Origin: Flavobacteriaceae bacterium
GTDB lineage: Bacteria; Bacteroidota; Bacteroidia; Flavobacteriales; Weeksellaceae
Direction: 5' to 3'
NCBI GenBank assembly: GCA_031273305.1
Contig: JAISSC010000118.1
Coordinates: forward strand, 1 to 13,815
Length of the DNA stretch: 13,815 bases
This document shows, piece by piece, positions 7,498 to 13,815 of the stretch; positions within the stretch are counted from its first letter, which is position 1; each line of letters begins with the position of its first letter. Both the position numbers and the translations under genes were made by a program. The notes beneath the pieces were generated by a model. The model saw only the letters and a program-made list of their open reading frames with translations. It had not been told where the DNA came from and made no database searches.

Positions 7498-9045
7498 ATG
7501 GAACAGTTAGAATCAAAAGCAAATCACTTTACTAAACCCAACAAAATCATAAATTTGGAAAAGGGTAAACTTCCTCCACAAGCGATAGATTTGGAAGAAG
7601 CCGTGCTCGGAGCCATGATGATTGACAAAAAAGGACTGGATGAAGTAATAGATATTTTATCTCCGGAAGTTTTTTATAAAAAAGAACACCAGTTTATATA
7701 CGAAGCTATTGAGGATTTGTTTAAAGAAACGGAACCTATTGATATTTTAACTATTTCCAATAAACTACGTTCTTTGGGGAAACTGGATGCTGCCGGCGGA
7801 GATTTTTATCTGATTCAACTTTCCAACAAAATTTCTTCTTCTGCACATATTGAATATCACTCCAGAATAATTCTGGAAAAATATATCCTTAGAAAATTAA
7901 TAGAAATCTCATCCAATATGATTGAAAAATCTTATGATGAAACTTCTGACGTATTTGATTTACTTGATTATTCGGAAAGCCAACTGTATGAGATCACCAA
8001 CGGGACTTTAAAAAGAACCTTTAATGAGGCTAAAAACTTGGTATCCAATGCTTTGAAAAAGATAAAGTCTCTGGAATCCAAACAGGGAATGAGCGGAATA
8101 CCTTCCGGGTTCAAACATATAGACAAAATCACGGCAGGATGGCAACCCTCTGACCTAATCATTATAGCGGCAAGACCCGGAATGGGAAAAACCGCTTTTA
8201 TCCTTTCTATGGCAAGAAATATTGCTATTAATTCAGAAACTCCTATCGGAGTTTTTTCTCTGGAAATGTCAGCAGAACAACTTATGATGCGTATGATCTC
8301 CAGCGAAACCGGAATAGAATCGGAAAAATTACGGAAAGCCAGTTTATCCGAATTGGAATGGCAACAACTATACTCACGGGTAAATAAACTGGAAAAAGCA
8401 CCTATTTTTATTGATGATTCTCCGGGAATTTCCGTTTTTGACCTACGGGCAAAAGCACGAAGACTGGTTTCCCAACACGGAGTAAAGATCATTATGATAG
8501 ACTATCTTCAGTTGATGTCTGCCGGAGGAAAAGGAATCGGGAACAGGGAGCAGGAAATAGCGACTATATCCCGTTCTTTAAAAGCAATTGCCAAAGAATT
8601 GGAAATTCCGGTGATTGCTCTGTCCCAGTTATCTCGTTCTGTAGAGACACGCGGAGGAAGTAAAAAACCCTTACTTTCCGACTTACGGGAATCCGGAGCT
8701 ATTGAACAAGATGCGGATATTGTAACCTTTATCTATCGTCCCGAATATTATAAGTTGGATACATGGGAAGACGGAACCCCTTGTGCCGGACAGGCAGAGT
8801 TTATTATTGCCAAGCACCGAAACGGAGCGTTGGAGGATGCCCGACTTAGATTTACCAGTTCACAGGCAAAATTCTCCGATATCGACGATGATTATTATTC
8901 GGTTGAAGGAGACAGTTCCACCACTTTTGAAAGCAGGATCAACGATGAAAGTTCTTTTGAAAGTTCTATTAACCTCCCTCCTGTTAACCCAAGTGATTCT
9001 TTTGGTATTGACGACAATATGGACGATCCGGACATGCCTTTTTAA
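7498..9045 (+). CDS. dnaB: Replicative DNA helicase DnaB
   Basis: The 515-residue protein unwinds DNA at the replication fork as a hexamer. The N-terminal helical domain (about 22-170) begins with LPPQAIDLEEAVLGAMM. The RecA-like motor (about 195-455) has Walker A ARPGMGKT (225-232), the FSLEMSAEQL box (253-262), Walker B IIMIDYLQLM (331-340), SQLSRSVETR (376-385) and the KHRNG arginine finger (439-443). The tail after residue 460 is acidic and Ser-rich with two similar FES-x-IN segments, as is typical of Bacteroidota. I choose the ATG at 7498 because the longer frame starts at a TTG at 7477 that lies within the probable -7 promoter element. The gene is monocistronic or the last gene of its unit; the adenosyltransferase gene follows after 80 bases. 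All motifs are intact and no intein is present. Confidence 0.96.
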   Translation: MEQLESKANHFTKPNKIINLEKGKLPPQAIDLEEAVLGAMMIDKKGLDEVIDILSPEVFYKKEHQFIYEAIEDLFKETEPIDILTISNKLRSLGKLDAAGGDFYLIQLSNKISSSAHIEYHSRIILEKYILRKLIEISSNMIEKSYDETSDVFDLLDYSESQLYEITNGTLKRTFNEAKNLVSNALKKIKSLESKQGMSGIPSGFKHIDKITAGWQPSDLIIIAARPGMGKTAFILSMARNIAINSETPIGVFSLEMSAEQLMMRMISSETGIESEKLRKASLSELEWQQLYSRVNKLEKAPIFIDDSPGISVFDLRAKARRLVSQHGVKIIMIDYLQLMSAGGKGIGNREQEIATISRSLKAIAKELEIPVIALSQLSRSVETRGGSKKPLLSDLRESGAIEQDADIVTFIYRPEYYKLDTWEDGTPCAGQAEFIIAKHRNGALEDARLRFTSSQAKFSDIDDDYYSVEGDSSTTFESRINDESSFESSINLPPVNPSDSFGIDDNMDDPDMPF

Positions 9046-9078
9046 AATTTTTTACTGAATATAAATCAGGGTAAAATA

Positions 9079-9108
9079 TTGATTTTCTAAAATAATTCAC
9101 TATTTTTA
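9079..9108 (+). promoter_or_regulatory. Weak promoter candidate for the adenosyltransferase-thiamine kinase pair
   Basis: TTG at 9079-9081 is followed by 19 bases and TATTTTTA (9101-9108), one base away from TAnnTTTG. The spacing is right, but the region is almost pure A/T, so a chance match is possible. Confidence 0.3.
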
Positions 9109-9125
9109 AAATCTAAAAATAAATT

Positions 9126-9692
9126 ATGAAGGTCTATACTAAAACGGGAGATAAGGGAACTACTGCATTATACGGAGGCACACGGGTTCCTAAAAATAAT
9201 ATTCGGATTCAAACTTACGGTGAGGTGGATGAATTAAATTCTTATATAGGACTAATCAGAAGCCATACTACCGATAAAGAAATTGATGAACAATTACAAA
9301 TCATACAGAACTCTTTATTTGATTTGGGTGCCGAGCTGGCAACTCCTGCGGACAAATTAATGCTGGCAAACGGAAAACCCCGACTTTCCTGCCTGCTCTC
9401 AGAAAAGCAAATTGAATTACTGGAAAGCTGGATCGACCGGATGGAAGAAAAACTCCCTCCTCTAACTCAATTTATTCTTCCGACGGGAAATATAGCTACT
9501 TCTACTTCCCATATTGCCAGAACTGTTTGCAGAAGAGTAGAAAGAGATGTAATATCATTAGGCGAGGTGGAGGAAATCCGACCGTTGGGACATAAATATT
9601 TGAACCGTTTATCTGATTATTTGTTTGTACTTGCCCGATATTTCGGACATCTGGCAGGTGAAAAAGAAACTCCGTGGACGCCAAATGAGTAA
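9126..9692 (+). CDS. PduO-type cob(I)alamin adenosyltransferase
   Basis: The 188-residue protein should transfer the adenosyl group of ATP to cob(I)alamin in the cytoplasm, making coenzyme B12. The N-terminal ATP-binding signature of the PduO/ATR family is clear: YTKTGDKGTTALYGGTRVPK (4-23), then GEVDELNSYIGL (32-43). The C-terminal helices carry ARTVCRRVERD (about 131-141) and LNRLSDYLFVLARY (about 158-171), both family hallmarks including the RxxER arginine and the asparagine. Length is usual for a stand-alone ATR. Its stop overlaps the start of the thiamine pyrophosphokinase gene (ATGAGTAA), so the two are probably translationally coupled. No B12-dependent enzyme lies in this window; methylmalonyl-CoA mutase elsewhere in the genome would be the expected client (inference). 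Confidence 0.94.
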   Translation: MKVYTKTGDKGTTALYGGTRVPKNNIRIQTYGEVDELNSYIGLIRSHTTDKEIDEQLQIIQNSLFDLGAELATPADKLMLANGKPRLSCLLSEKQIELLESWIDRMEEKLPPLTQFILPTGNIATSTSHIARTVCRRVERDVISLGEVEEIRPLGHKYLNRLSDYLFVLARYFGHLAGEKETPWTPNE

Positions 9693-10296
9693 AGCACTTT
9701 TATTTATAAACGGAAGAAAACCTGAAAAAATTCCCGCAGATACAGAATTATACTCTGTTATTACCTGTACGGACGGAGCTTACAGTCGGTATGTCAAAGA
9801 ATTACCCCTGACCGTTGATTATATTTCCGGAGATTTGGATAGTATAAACCCTGCCCACCTTCCGTCATCAATTCAGGTCATTGAAACTCCTGACCAAAAC
9901 AGTACCGACTTCCATAAGGCTCTGGAGCTGCTATTGGAAAGAGGCATCACGGAAGTGGATGTCTACGGTGCTACGGGAGGGGAAATTGACCATTTTATAG
10001 GAAATCTTGCCATCGCTCTTTTCTTTAAAGATAAATTGCGGATTACTTTTTATGATGATTATGCTAAATTCTTCTTTTCCGGTAAGAAAACCCGGCTACG
10101 TAATATAAAAGGAAAAATCGTCTCTCTTATTCCTTTTTTTGAAGCAAAGAACATCAGTACCGAAGGGCTGCAATATCCTTTACGTGGAGAGTCACTAGTT
10201 TTCACAAAGCGGGTAGGTACACGAAATATGGCTGATAAAGAAGAAGTAAGCATTTCATATACCGAAGGAGAATTACTTATCTACATCGGAAGATAA
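9685..10296 (+). CDS. thiN: Thiamine pyrophosphokinase
   Basis: The 203-residue protein matches the thiamine pyrophosphokinase family, which transfers pyrophosphate from ATP to thiamine to make thiamine diphosphate. Catalytic-domain motifs are present in order: CTDGAYS (28-34), ISGDLDSI (47-54), TPDQNSTDFHKALELL (68-83) and GATGGEIDHFIGNLAIAL (95-112). The C-terminal thiamine-binding beta domain includes GLQYPL (161-166) and a GTRN segment (178-181) in place of the more usual SN-rich loop. The start is the ATG at 9685; the frame stays open further upstream to a TTG at 9625, but that would overlap the previous gene by 68 bases. With the ATG the overlap is 8 bases, a common coupling arrangement. 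No thiamine riboswitch is visible upstream of the pair, which fits a housekeeping or salvage role. Confidence 0.93.
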   Translation: MSKALLFINGRKPEKIPADTELYSVITCTDGAYSRYVKELPLTVDYISGDLDSINPAHLPSSIQVIETPDQNSTDFHKALELLLERGITEVDVYGATGGEIDHFIGNLAIALFFKDKLRITFYDDYAKFFFSGKKTRLRNIKGKIVSLIPFFEAKNISTEGLQYPLRGESLVFTKRVGTRNMADKEEVSISYTEGELLIYIGR

Positions 10297-10382
10297 CCGA
10301 ATGTCCCTGAAAGGATTTTTTATACCTTAAATTAAGAATTAGAACTCAATGAATATAATAAGATAAAATACTATCTGCGGAT
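10297..10382. other. Short convergent gap between the thiamine kinase gene and ffh
   Basis: Two genes end here facing each other. I looked for a shared bidirectional terminator and found only a weak, short AAGG/CCTT pairing around 10312-10328 containing a T run. No convincing hairpin was seen. Confidence 0.5.
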
Positions 10383-11732
10383 TTAAAAAGGTTTTCCTCC
10401 GCCTTTCATTTGTTTAGCCATAGTTTGCATCATCATTCTTCCCTGAGGAGTCTGCATCATTTTCATCATTTTGCTCATTTGCTCAAATTGTTTTAATAAC
10501 TGATTGATGTCCTGAATGCTTCTTCCGCTTCCTTTAGCTATTCTGTTCTTCCTTGAGGTTGTGATGAGGGATGGATTTCTTCTTTCCTCCGGAGTCATGG
10601 AATATATCAATGCTTCGATATGCTTAAAGGCATCATCTTCTATAGCTACATCTTTCAATGCTTTTCCTGCTCCGGGAATCATCCCCATCAAATCTTTCAT
10701 ACTCCCCATCTTCTTGATCTGCTTGATCTGTTTCAGGAAATCGTCAAATCCGAACTGATTTTTGGCTATCTTTTTCTGAAGTTTTCTTGATTCTTCTTCG
10801 TCGAAATGTTCCTGCGCCTTTTCAACTAAGGAAACGACGTCTCCCATTCCCAAAATCCTGTCGGCCATACGTGTCGGATAAAATAAATCCAACGCTTCCA
10901 TCTTTTCTCCGGTAGAGATAAATTTAATAGGCTTTTCCACCACCGTACGAATGGTTAAAGCAGCTCCACCGCGTGTATCTCCGTCTAATTTGGTTATTAC
11001 TACCCCTTCATAATCCAGCACATCGTTAAAAGCCTTAGCTGTGTTAACCGCATCCTGACCGGTCATGGAGTCCACTACAAAAAGGGTTTCATGAGGTTTA
11101 ACCGCCTGATGAACGTTCCTTATCTCATTCATCATAGCTTCATCTATCGCCAATCGCCCGGCGGTATCTATAACCACTGCCGTAAATTTATTCTCAACGG
11201 CGTATTCTACGGCATGTCGGGAAATTTCTACAGGATTATTATTCTCTAACTCGGAATATACCTCCACTCCTATCTGTTCACCAAGTATTTTCAGCTGGTC
11301 AACCGCTGCGGGGCGATAAACATCACAAGCCACCAACAAAACTTTTTTCTGTTTTTTATTCTTAAGGTAATTTGCCAGTTTTCCTGAGAAAGTTGTCTTA
11401 CCCGAACCTTGCAATCCTGCAATCAATATCACAGACGGATTTCCGGATAAATTTATACCTACGTTCTCTCCTCCCATCAAATCAGCTAGTTCATCATGAA
11501 CGATCTTCACCATTAATTGTCCGGGAGTGAGGGAAGACAGTACATTCTGCCCCAAAGCCTTTTCTTGAATCTTTTTGGTTAGATCTTTGGCTATTTTATA
11601 ACTAACATCGGCATCTACCAATGCCCTCCGTATCTCCTTTACGGTCTCTGCAATATTGATTTCCGTAATTTTTCCCCGCCCGCTGATGTTATGTAAAGCC
11701 TTATCTAATTTATCCTGTAAATTCTGAAACAT
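10383..11732 (-). CDS. ffh: Signal recognition particle protein Ffh
   Basis: The 449-residue GTPase binds signal peptides with the SRP RNA and delivers ribosomes to the FtsY receptor. The N domain is at about 1-90. The G domain has GLQGSGKTT (106-114), DVYRPAA (137-143), DTAGR (189-193) and TKLDG (247-251). The methionine-rich M domain (about 327-449) carries the RNA-binding segment around 392-405 (TSRKNRIAKGSGRS) and ends in a run of Met-rich helices and a GGGKPF tail. I take the ATG complementary to 11730-11732 (MFQNLQDKLDKAL), the standard Ffh opening. A frame reaching eight codons further would start on a TTG that forms part of the probable -7 element. Length is normal. It is monocistronic, convergent with the thiamine gene and divergent from the symporter gene. 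Confidence 0.96.
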   Translation of the reverse strand: MFQNLQDKLDKALHNISGRGKITEINIAETVKEIRRALVDADVSYKIAKDLTKKIQEKALGQNVLSSLTPGQLMVKIVHDELADLMGGENVGINLSGNPSVILIAGLQGSGKTTFSGKLANYLKNKKQKKVLLVACDVYRPAAVDQLKILGEQIGVEVYSELENNNPVEISRHAVEYAVENKFTAVVIDTAGRLAIDEAMMNEIRNVHQAVKPHETLFVVDSMTGQDAVNTAKAFNDVLDYEGVVITKLDGDTRGGAALTIRTVVEKPIKFISTGEKMEALDLFYPTRMADRILGMGDVVSLVEKAQEHFDEEESRKLQKKIAKNQFGFDDFLKQIKQIKKMGSMKDLMGMIPGAGKALKDVAIEDDAFKHIEALIYSMTPEERRNPSLITTSRKNRIAKGSGRSIQDINQLLKQFEQMSKMMKMMQTPQGRMMMQTMAKQMKGGGKPF

Positions 11733-11753
11733 ATCTGATTTGTATAATATCTG

Positions 11754-11761
11754 CAAAAATA
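11754..11761 (-). promoter_or_regulatory. -7 element of the ffh promoter
   Basis: TATTTTTG on the minus strand, followed by CA, is identical over ten bases to the elements before actA and dnaB. Expected transcription start is near 11747, giving a leader of about 15 bases. No TTTG lies 19 bases upstream. Confidence 0.5.
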
Positions 11762-11798
11762 GAAAAGTTTTACTGAAAAATAGAAATGTTTACCGCAT

Positions 11799-11825
11799 AT
11801 TCAACTAACGCAGATTCAACTAACG
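11799..11825. repeat. 12-base tandem direct repeat in the ffh/symporter gap
   Basis: ATTCAACTAACG occurs at 11799-11810 and again at 11814-11825, separated by CAG, a 15-base period. It lies upstream of ffh. Function unknown. Confidence 0.7.
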
Positions 11826-12023
11826 AATGCAACATTTGACTAAGTTATCATAGAAAATGTAGCACTTGTTTTTTAAATTTGGGCGTCTTCACGTTATTAG
11901 AGTTAACTTTTGTTGCATTTACTAATTTGAACCTACATACTTAATTCATTAAAATTCAGGACTAAAATTCATACCATAATCCTACTGACTTTGATTATGC
12001 GACATCCTAAACGATTTTTTGGA

Positions 12024-12070
12024 CAGCCTGAAAGGCTGAATCTTCATAACCGCAGGTCGCCGACCTGCGG
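12024..12070. repeat. REP-like palindromic unit 1 (two hairpins)
   Basis: First hairpin: CAGCCT (12024-12029), loop GAA, AGGCTG (12033-12038). Second hairpin: CCGCAGGTCG (12050-12059), one C, CGACCTGCGG (12061-12070), a perfect 10-base symmetry. It is GC-rich against an A/T-rich surround. The same two-part design is repeated 20 bases further on. Confidence 0.85.
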
Positions 12071-12090
12071 AGAGAGTAAGCCCCAAACGG

Positions 12091-12148
12091 CTGCCTGAAA
12101 GGCAGGACTGTTATTGGTTGTCGTTGCCCGCAGGTCACCAACCTGCGG
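12091..12148. repeat. REP-like palindromic unit 2 (two hairpins)
   Basis: First hairpin: CTGCCT (12091-12096), loop GAA, AGGCAG (12100-12105). Relative to unit 1 the second stem pair has changed from A-T to T-A on both sides, keeping the pairing. Second hairpin: CCGCAGGT (12128-12135), loop CACCA, ACCTGCGG (12141-12148), differing from unit 1 at two central bases. The spacer between hairpins is 22 bases against 11 in unit 1. Confidence 0.85.
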
Positions 12149-12322
12149 TTATTAAAATCTGTAATTCAGGAATATTAAATTTAACGGGAATTACGAATTA
12201 CAAAATAAAGATAAATAACCTGATAGCCTCACGAATTTATCAAATAAAGTAAAAATATTGAAAAAAAATCAAAAAAGTTCGAAAAAATATAATAAATTAG
12301 CTTTTCTAAAATTAAAAAACAG

Positions 12323-13660
12323 ATGAAATTAATAGAAGATTTGACAGCTTCCATCGCCTCGTTTATTTGGGGAGTTCCCATGTTGGTTTTGTTGGTAGGA
12401 ACCGGATTGTATTTGACCATTATACTCAGAGGAGTGCAATTTCGTGCGTTGGGGCATGCATTTCGTCTTATTTTTCATAAAGAACACAGCCCTGAAGGCG
12501 AAATTAGCCATTTCTCGGCTTTAACCACCGCACTTGCTGCCACAGTCGGAATCGGAAATATTGTAGGAGTGGCAACTGCCATAACTCTGGGCGGTCCGGG
12601 GGCTGTTTTCTGGATGTGGGTTACCGGTTTGTTGGGAATGGCATCAAAATATTCCGAAGCAGTGTTGGCAGTTAAATATAGAGAAAAAGGAGCCAACGGA
12701 TATAAAGGAGGTCCGATGTATTACATCACTAACGGATTAAATATGAAATGGTTGGGAATACTTTTTGCCCTGTTTACCATTTTTGCATCTTTTGGGATAG
12801 GGAATATGACTCAGGCAAATGCCGTTTCCCAGATATTGCAAAGTTCTGCCAAGATCCCTACGTGGCTTTCCGGAGGGGTAATGTTGATTTTAACAGCTCT
12901 GGTAACGTTTGGAGGCATCAAAAGTATTGGAAAATTTACTTCTTTTTTGATTCCTTTGATGATTGCGATTTACGTGATTACGGCATTAATTATCCTGATC
13001 CTTAACATAGACAAAGTAATTCCCGCTCTGGGAAATATATTTAGCTCTGCATTTATGCCTGCTTCTGCTTTTGGCGGCTTTGCCGGAGCTACGGTCGCAA
13101 GTGCCATACGTTATGGATTGGCACGCGGGATTTTTTCAAACGAATCCGGATTAGGCTCTGCCCCGATTGCCGCTGCTGCTGCTAAAACCAACGACCCGGT
13201 AAAACAGGCATTAGTCTCCATGACACAAACTTTTATAGACACGTTAGTGGTTTGTACGATGACCGCAGTTGTAATCTTAAGTACTCCGTACTGGTCAGAC
13301 GGAACTCCTTCCGGAGAGTTGACCCTGCGAAGTTTTAAATATTATCTGGGAGATTTCGGGGCATGGGTAATCGTTCTGAGTACTGTGCTTTTTGGATATT
13401 CTACTATTTTAGGCTGGTCATATTACGGAGAAAAAGCATTTGAATTTTTAACAGGCGAAAAAACCAATAATATGATCTACCGGTTCTTTTTTGTTTGTAT
13501 TATTATTGTAGGCTCCACTACCAAACTTGATTTTGTCTGGAATTTTTCCGATATGGCTAATGGCTTAATGGCAATCCCGAACCTTATCGCTTTGTTATTA
13601 CTTTCCAAAGTAGTTAGGTTGGAAACCAACCGATATTTTTTATCCAGAAAGAACAAATAA
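12323..13660 (+). CDS. AGCS family sodium:alanine/glycine symporter
   Basis: The 445-residue inner-membrane protein should import alanine, glycine or a related amino acid with sodium. Family signatures are clear: ALTTALAATVGIGNIVGVAT (66-85) with GGPGAVFWMW (90-99), KGGPMYYI (128-135), ASFGIGNMTQANAVSQ (155-170), and GLARGIFSNESGLGSAPIAA (265-284). About ten hydrophobic helices are evident, matching the family's usual size. The ATG lies after an A-rich stretch (AAAAAACAGATG). The gene stands alone and is flanked on both sides by palindromic repeats of two different kinds. The exact substrate cannot be read from sequence; alanine and glycine are the best guesses from the family. Confidence 0.94.
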   Translation: MKLIEDLTASIASFIWGVPMLVLLVGTGLYLTIILRGVQFRALGHAFRLIFHKEHSPEGEISHFSALTTALAATVGIGNIVGVATAITLGGPGAVFWMWVTGLLGMASKYSEAVLAVKYREKGANGYKGGPMYYITNGLNMKWLGILFALFTIFASFGIGNMTQANAVSQILQSSAKIPTWLSGGVMLILTALVTFGGIKSIGKFTSFLIPLMIAIYVITALIILILNIDKVIPALGNIFSSAFMPASAFGGFAGATVASAIRYGLARGIFSNESGLGSAPIAAAAAKTNDPVKQALVSMTQTFIDTLVVCTMTAVVILSTPYWSDGTPSGELTLRSFKYYLGDFGAWVIVLSTVLFGYSTILGWSYYGEKAFEFLTGEKTNNMIYRFFFVCIIIVGSTTKLDFVWNFSDMANGLMAIPNLIALLLLSKVVRLETNRYFLSRKNK

Positions 13661-13742
13661 TAGTAATATAACATGAGTCGGGTTAAGTACATTGTAATTT
13701 TATTTGAATTGGAATATGATGAAAGATAATTGAATAATGTTA

Positions 13743-13810
13743 CATTCCTCCGGAATGCCATTATGGGTAGAGGATTGTTCATTCTACCGAGCTAACATCC
13801 CGATGGGATG
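13743..13810. repeat. Three-hairpin palindromic repeat after the symporter gene
   Basis: Three hairpins follow one another: CATTCC/GGAATG with loop TCC (13743-13757), GGTAGA/TCTACC with an 11-base loop (13766-13788), and CATCCC/GGGATG with loop GAT (13796-13810). The outer two share the plan of 6-base arms beginning with CAT and a 3-base loop. It starts 82 bases after the symporter stop and may continue past the window edge. It could also act as a transcription end, though no T run follows. Confidence 0.8.
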
Positions 13811-13815
13811 CCTTA

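Larger units (their letters stand above)
11762..12322. other. Long non-coding divergent region between ffh and the symporter gene
   Basis: No believable gene is present in about 560 bases. From left to right it holds the 15-base tandem repeat (11799-11825), a 9-base inverted repeat (AATGCAACA 11826-11834 with TGTTGCATT 11911-11919), a hairpin with 7-base arms (CATAATC 11975-11981 and GATTATG 11993-11999), two paired GC-rich hairpin units (12024-12148), and about 150 bases of A/T-rich DNA before the symporter start. The symporter promoter must be in that last part, but I see only an imperfect -7 (TAGCTTTT near 12298-12305). Confidence 0.65.

Noticed and set aside
7968..8492. Long open frame (174 codons) antisense to dnaB
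   Set aside because: It lies fully inside the conserved motor domain of dnaB, its translation resembles no protein I know, and no promoter or ribosome site supports it.
9046..9125. Cobalamin or thiamine riboswitch before the cofactor genes
   Set aside because: The gap is only 80 bases of A/T-rich DNA with none of the conserved riboswitch core sequences.
12024..12148. Paired GC-rich hairpins as transcription terminators or a CRISPR array
   Set aside because: They lie between divergent genes, where no terminator is needed, and there are only two unequal units with different spacers, which does not fit a CRISPR array.
11733..12322. SRP RNA or other structured RNA gene next to ffh
   Set aside because: No GGAAG-type SRP RNA loop or other recognisable RNA core was found; the hairpins present are better explained as repeats.
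12475..12696. Open frame antisense to the symporter gene
   Set aside because: Composition and position fit a shadow frame; the plus-strand protein has clear family motifs across the same bases.

Overview
The window is AT-rich DNA from a Bacteroidota bacterium, most likely a member of the Flavobacteriia. The evidence is an alternative complex III operon in the order actA-actB-actC, promoter elements matching the Bacteroidota pattern (TTTG, about 19 bases, TAnnTTTG), weak Shine-Dalgarno signals, and the sequence type of DnaB, Ffh and the AGCS transporter. I cannot name a genus from sequence alone. No tRNA, rRNA, CRISPR array, transposase or integrase was seen.

Layout. 1-4659 (minus): the respiratory alternative complex III genes actA (multiheme cytochrome c), actB (Tat-exported molybdopterin-like/iron-sulfur subunit) and the first 32 codons of actC. 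The operon is read leftwards from a well-formed promoter at 4730-4760. 4921-6051 (minus): holB, the delta-prime clamp-loader subunit. 6118-7370 (plus): a YhcG/DUF1016-type PD-(D/E)XK nuclease gene, preceded by a decayed partial copy of its own 5' part. 7498-9045 (plus): dnaB. 9126-10296 (plus): a PduO-type cobalamin adenosyltransferase overlapping a thiamine pyrophosphokinase gene by 8 bases. 10383-11732 (minus): ffh, convergent with the thiamine gene. 11733-12322: a 590-base divergent gap holding paired GC-rich hairpins. 12323-13660 (plus): an AGCS sodium:alanine/glycine symporter. 13661-15 bases before the end onward (13743-13810): a run of three hairpins of a different palindromic repeat, probably cut by the window edge.

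How the genes work together. ActA/ActB/ActC belong to one membrane quinol oxidoreductase that passes electrons to cytochrome c or directly to a terminal oxidase. HolB and DnaB both serve chromosome replication but are on opposite strands and separated by the nuclease gene, which looks like an accessory insertion between core genes. The adenosyltransferase and thiamine kinase are translationally coupled cofactor enzymes. Ffh is the protein of the signal recognition particle.

The most unusual material is the nuclease locus (a partial direct duplication plus a perfect 29-base palindrome inside the coding sequence) and two different palindromic repeat families on either side of the symporter gene. 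The rest is core metabolism. I do not see a complete new multi-gene system here.
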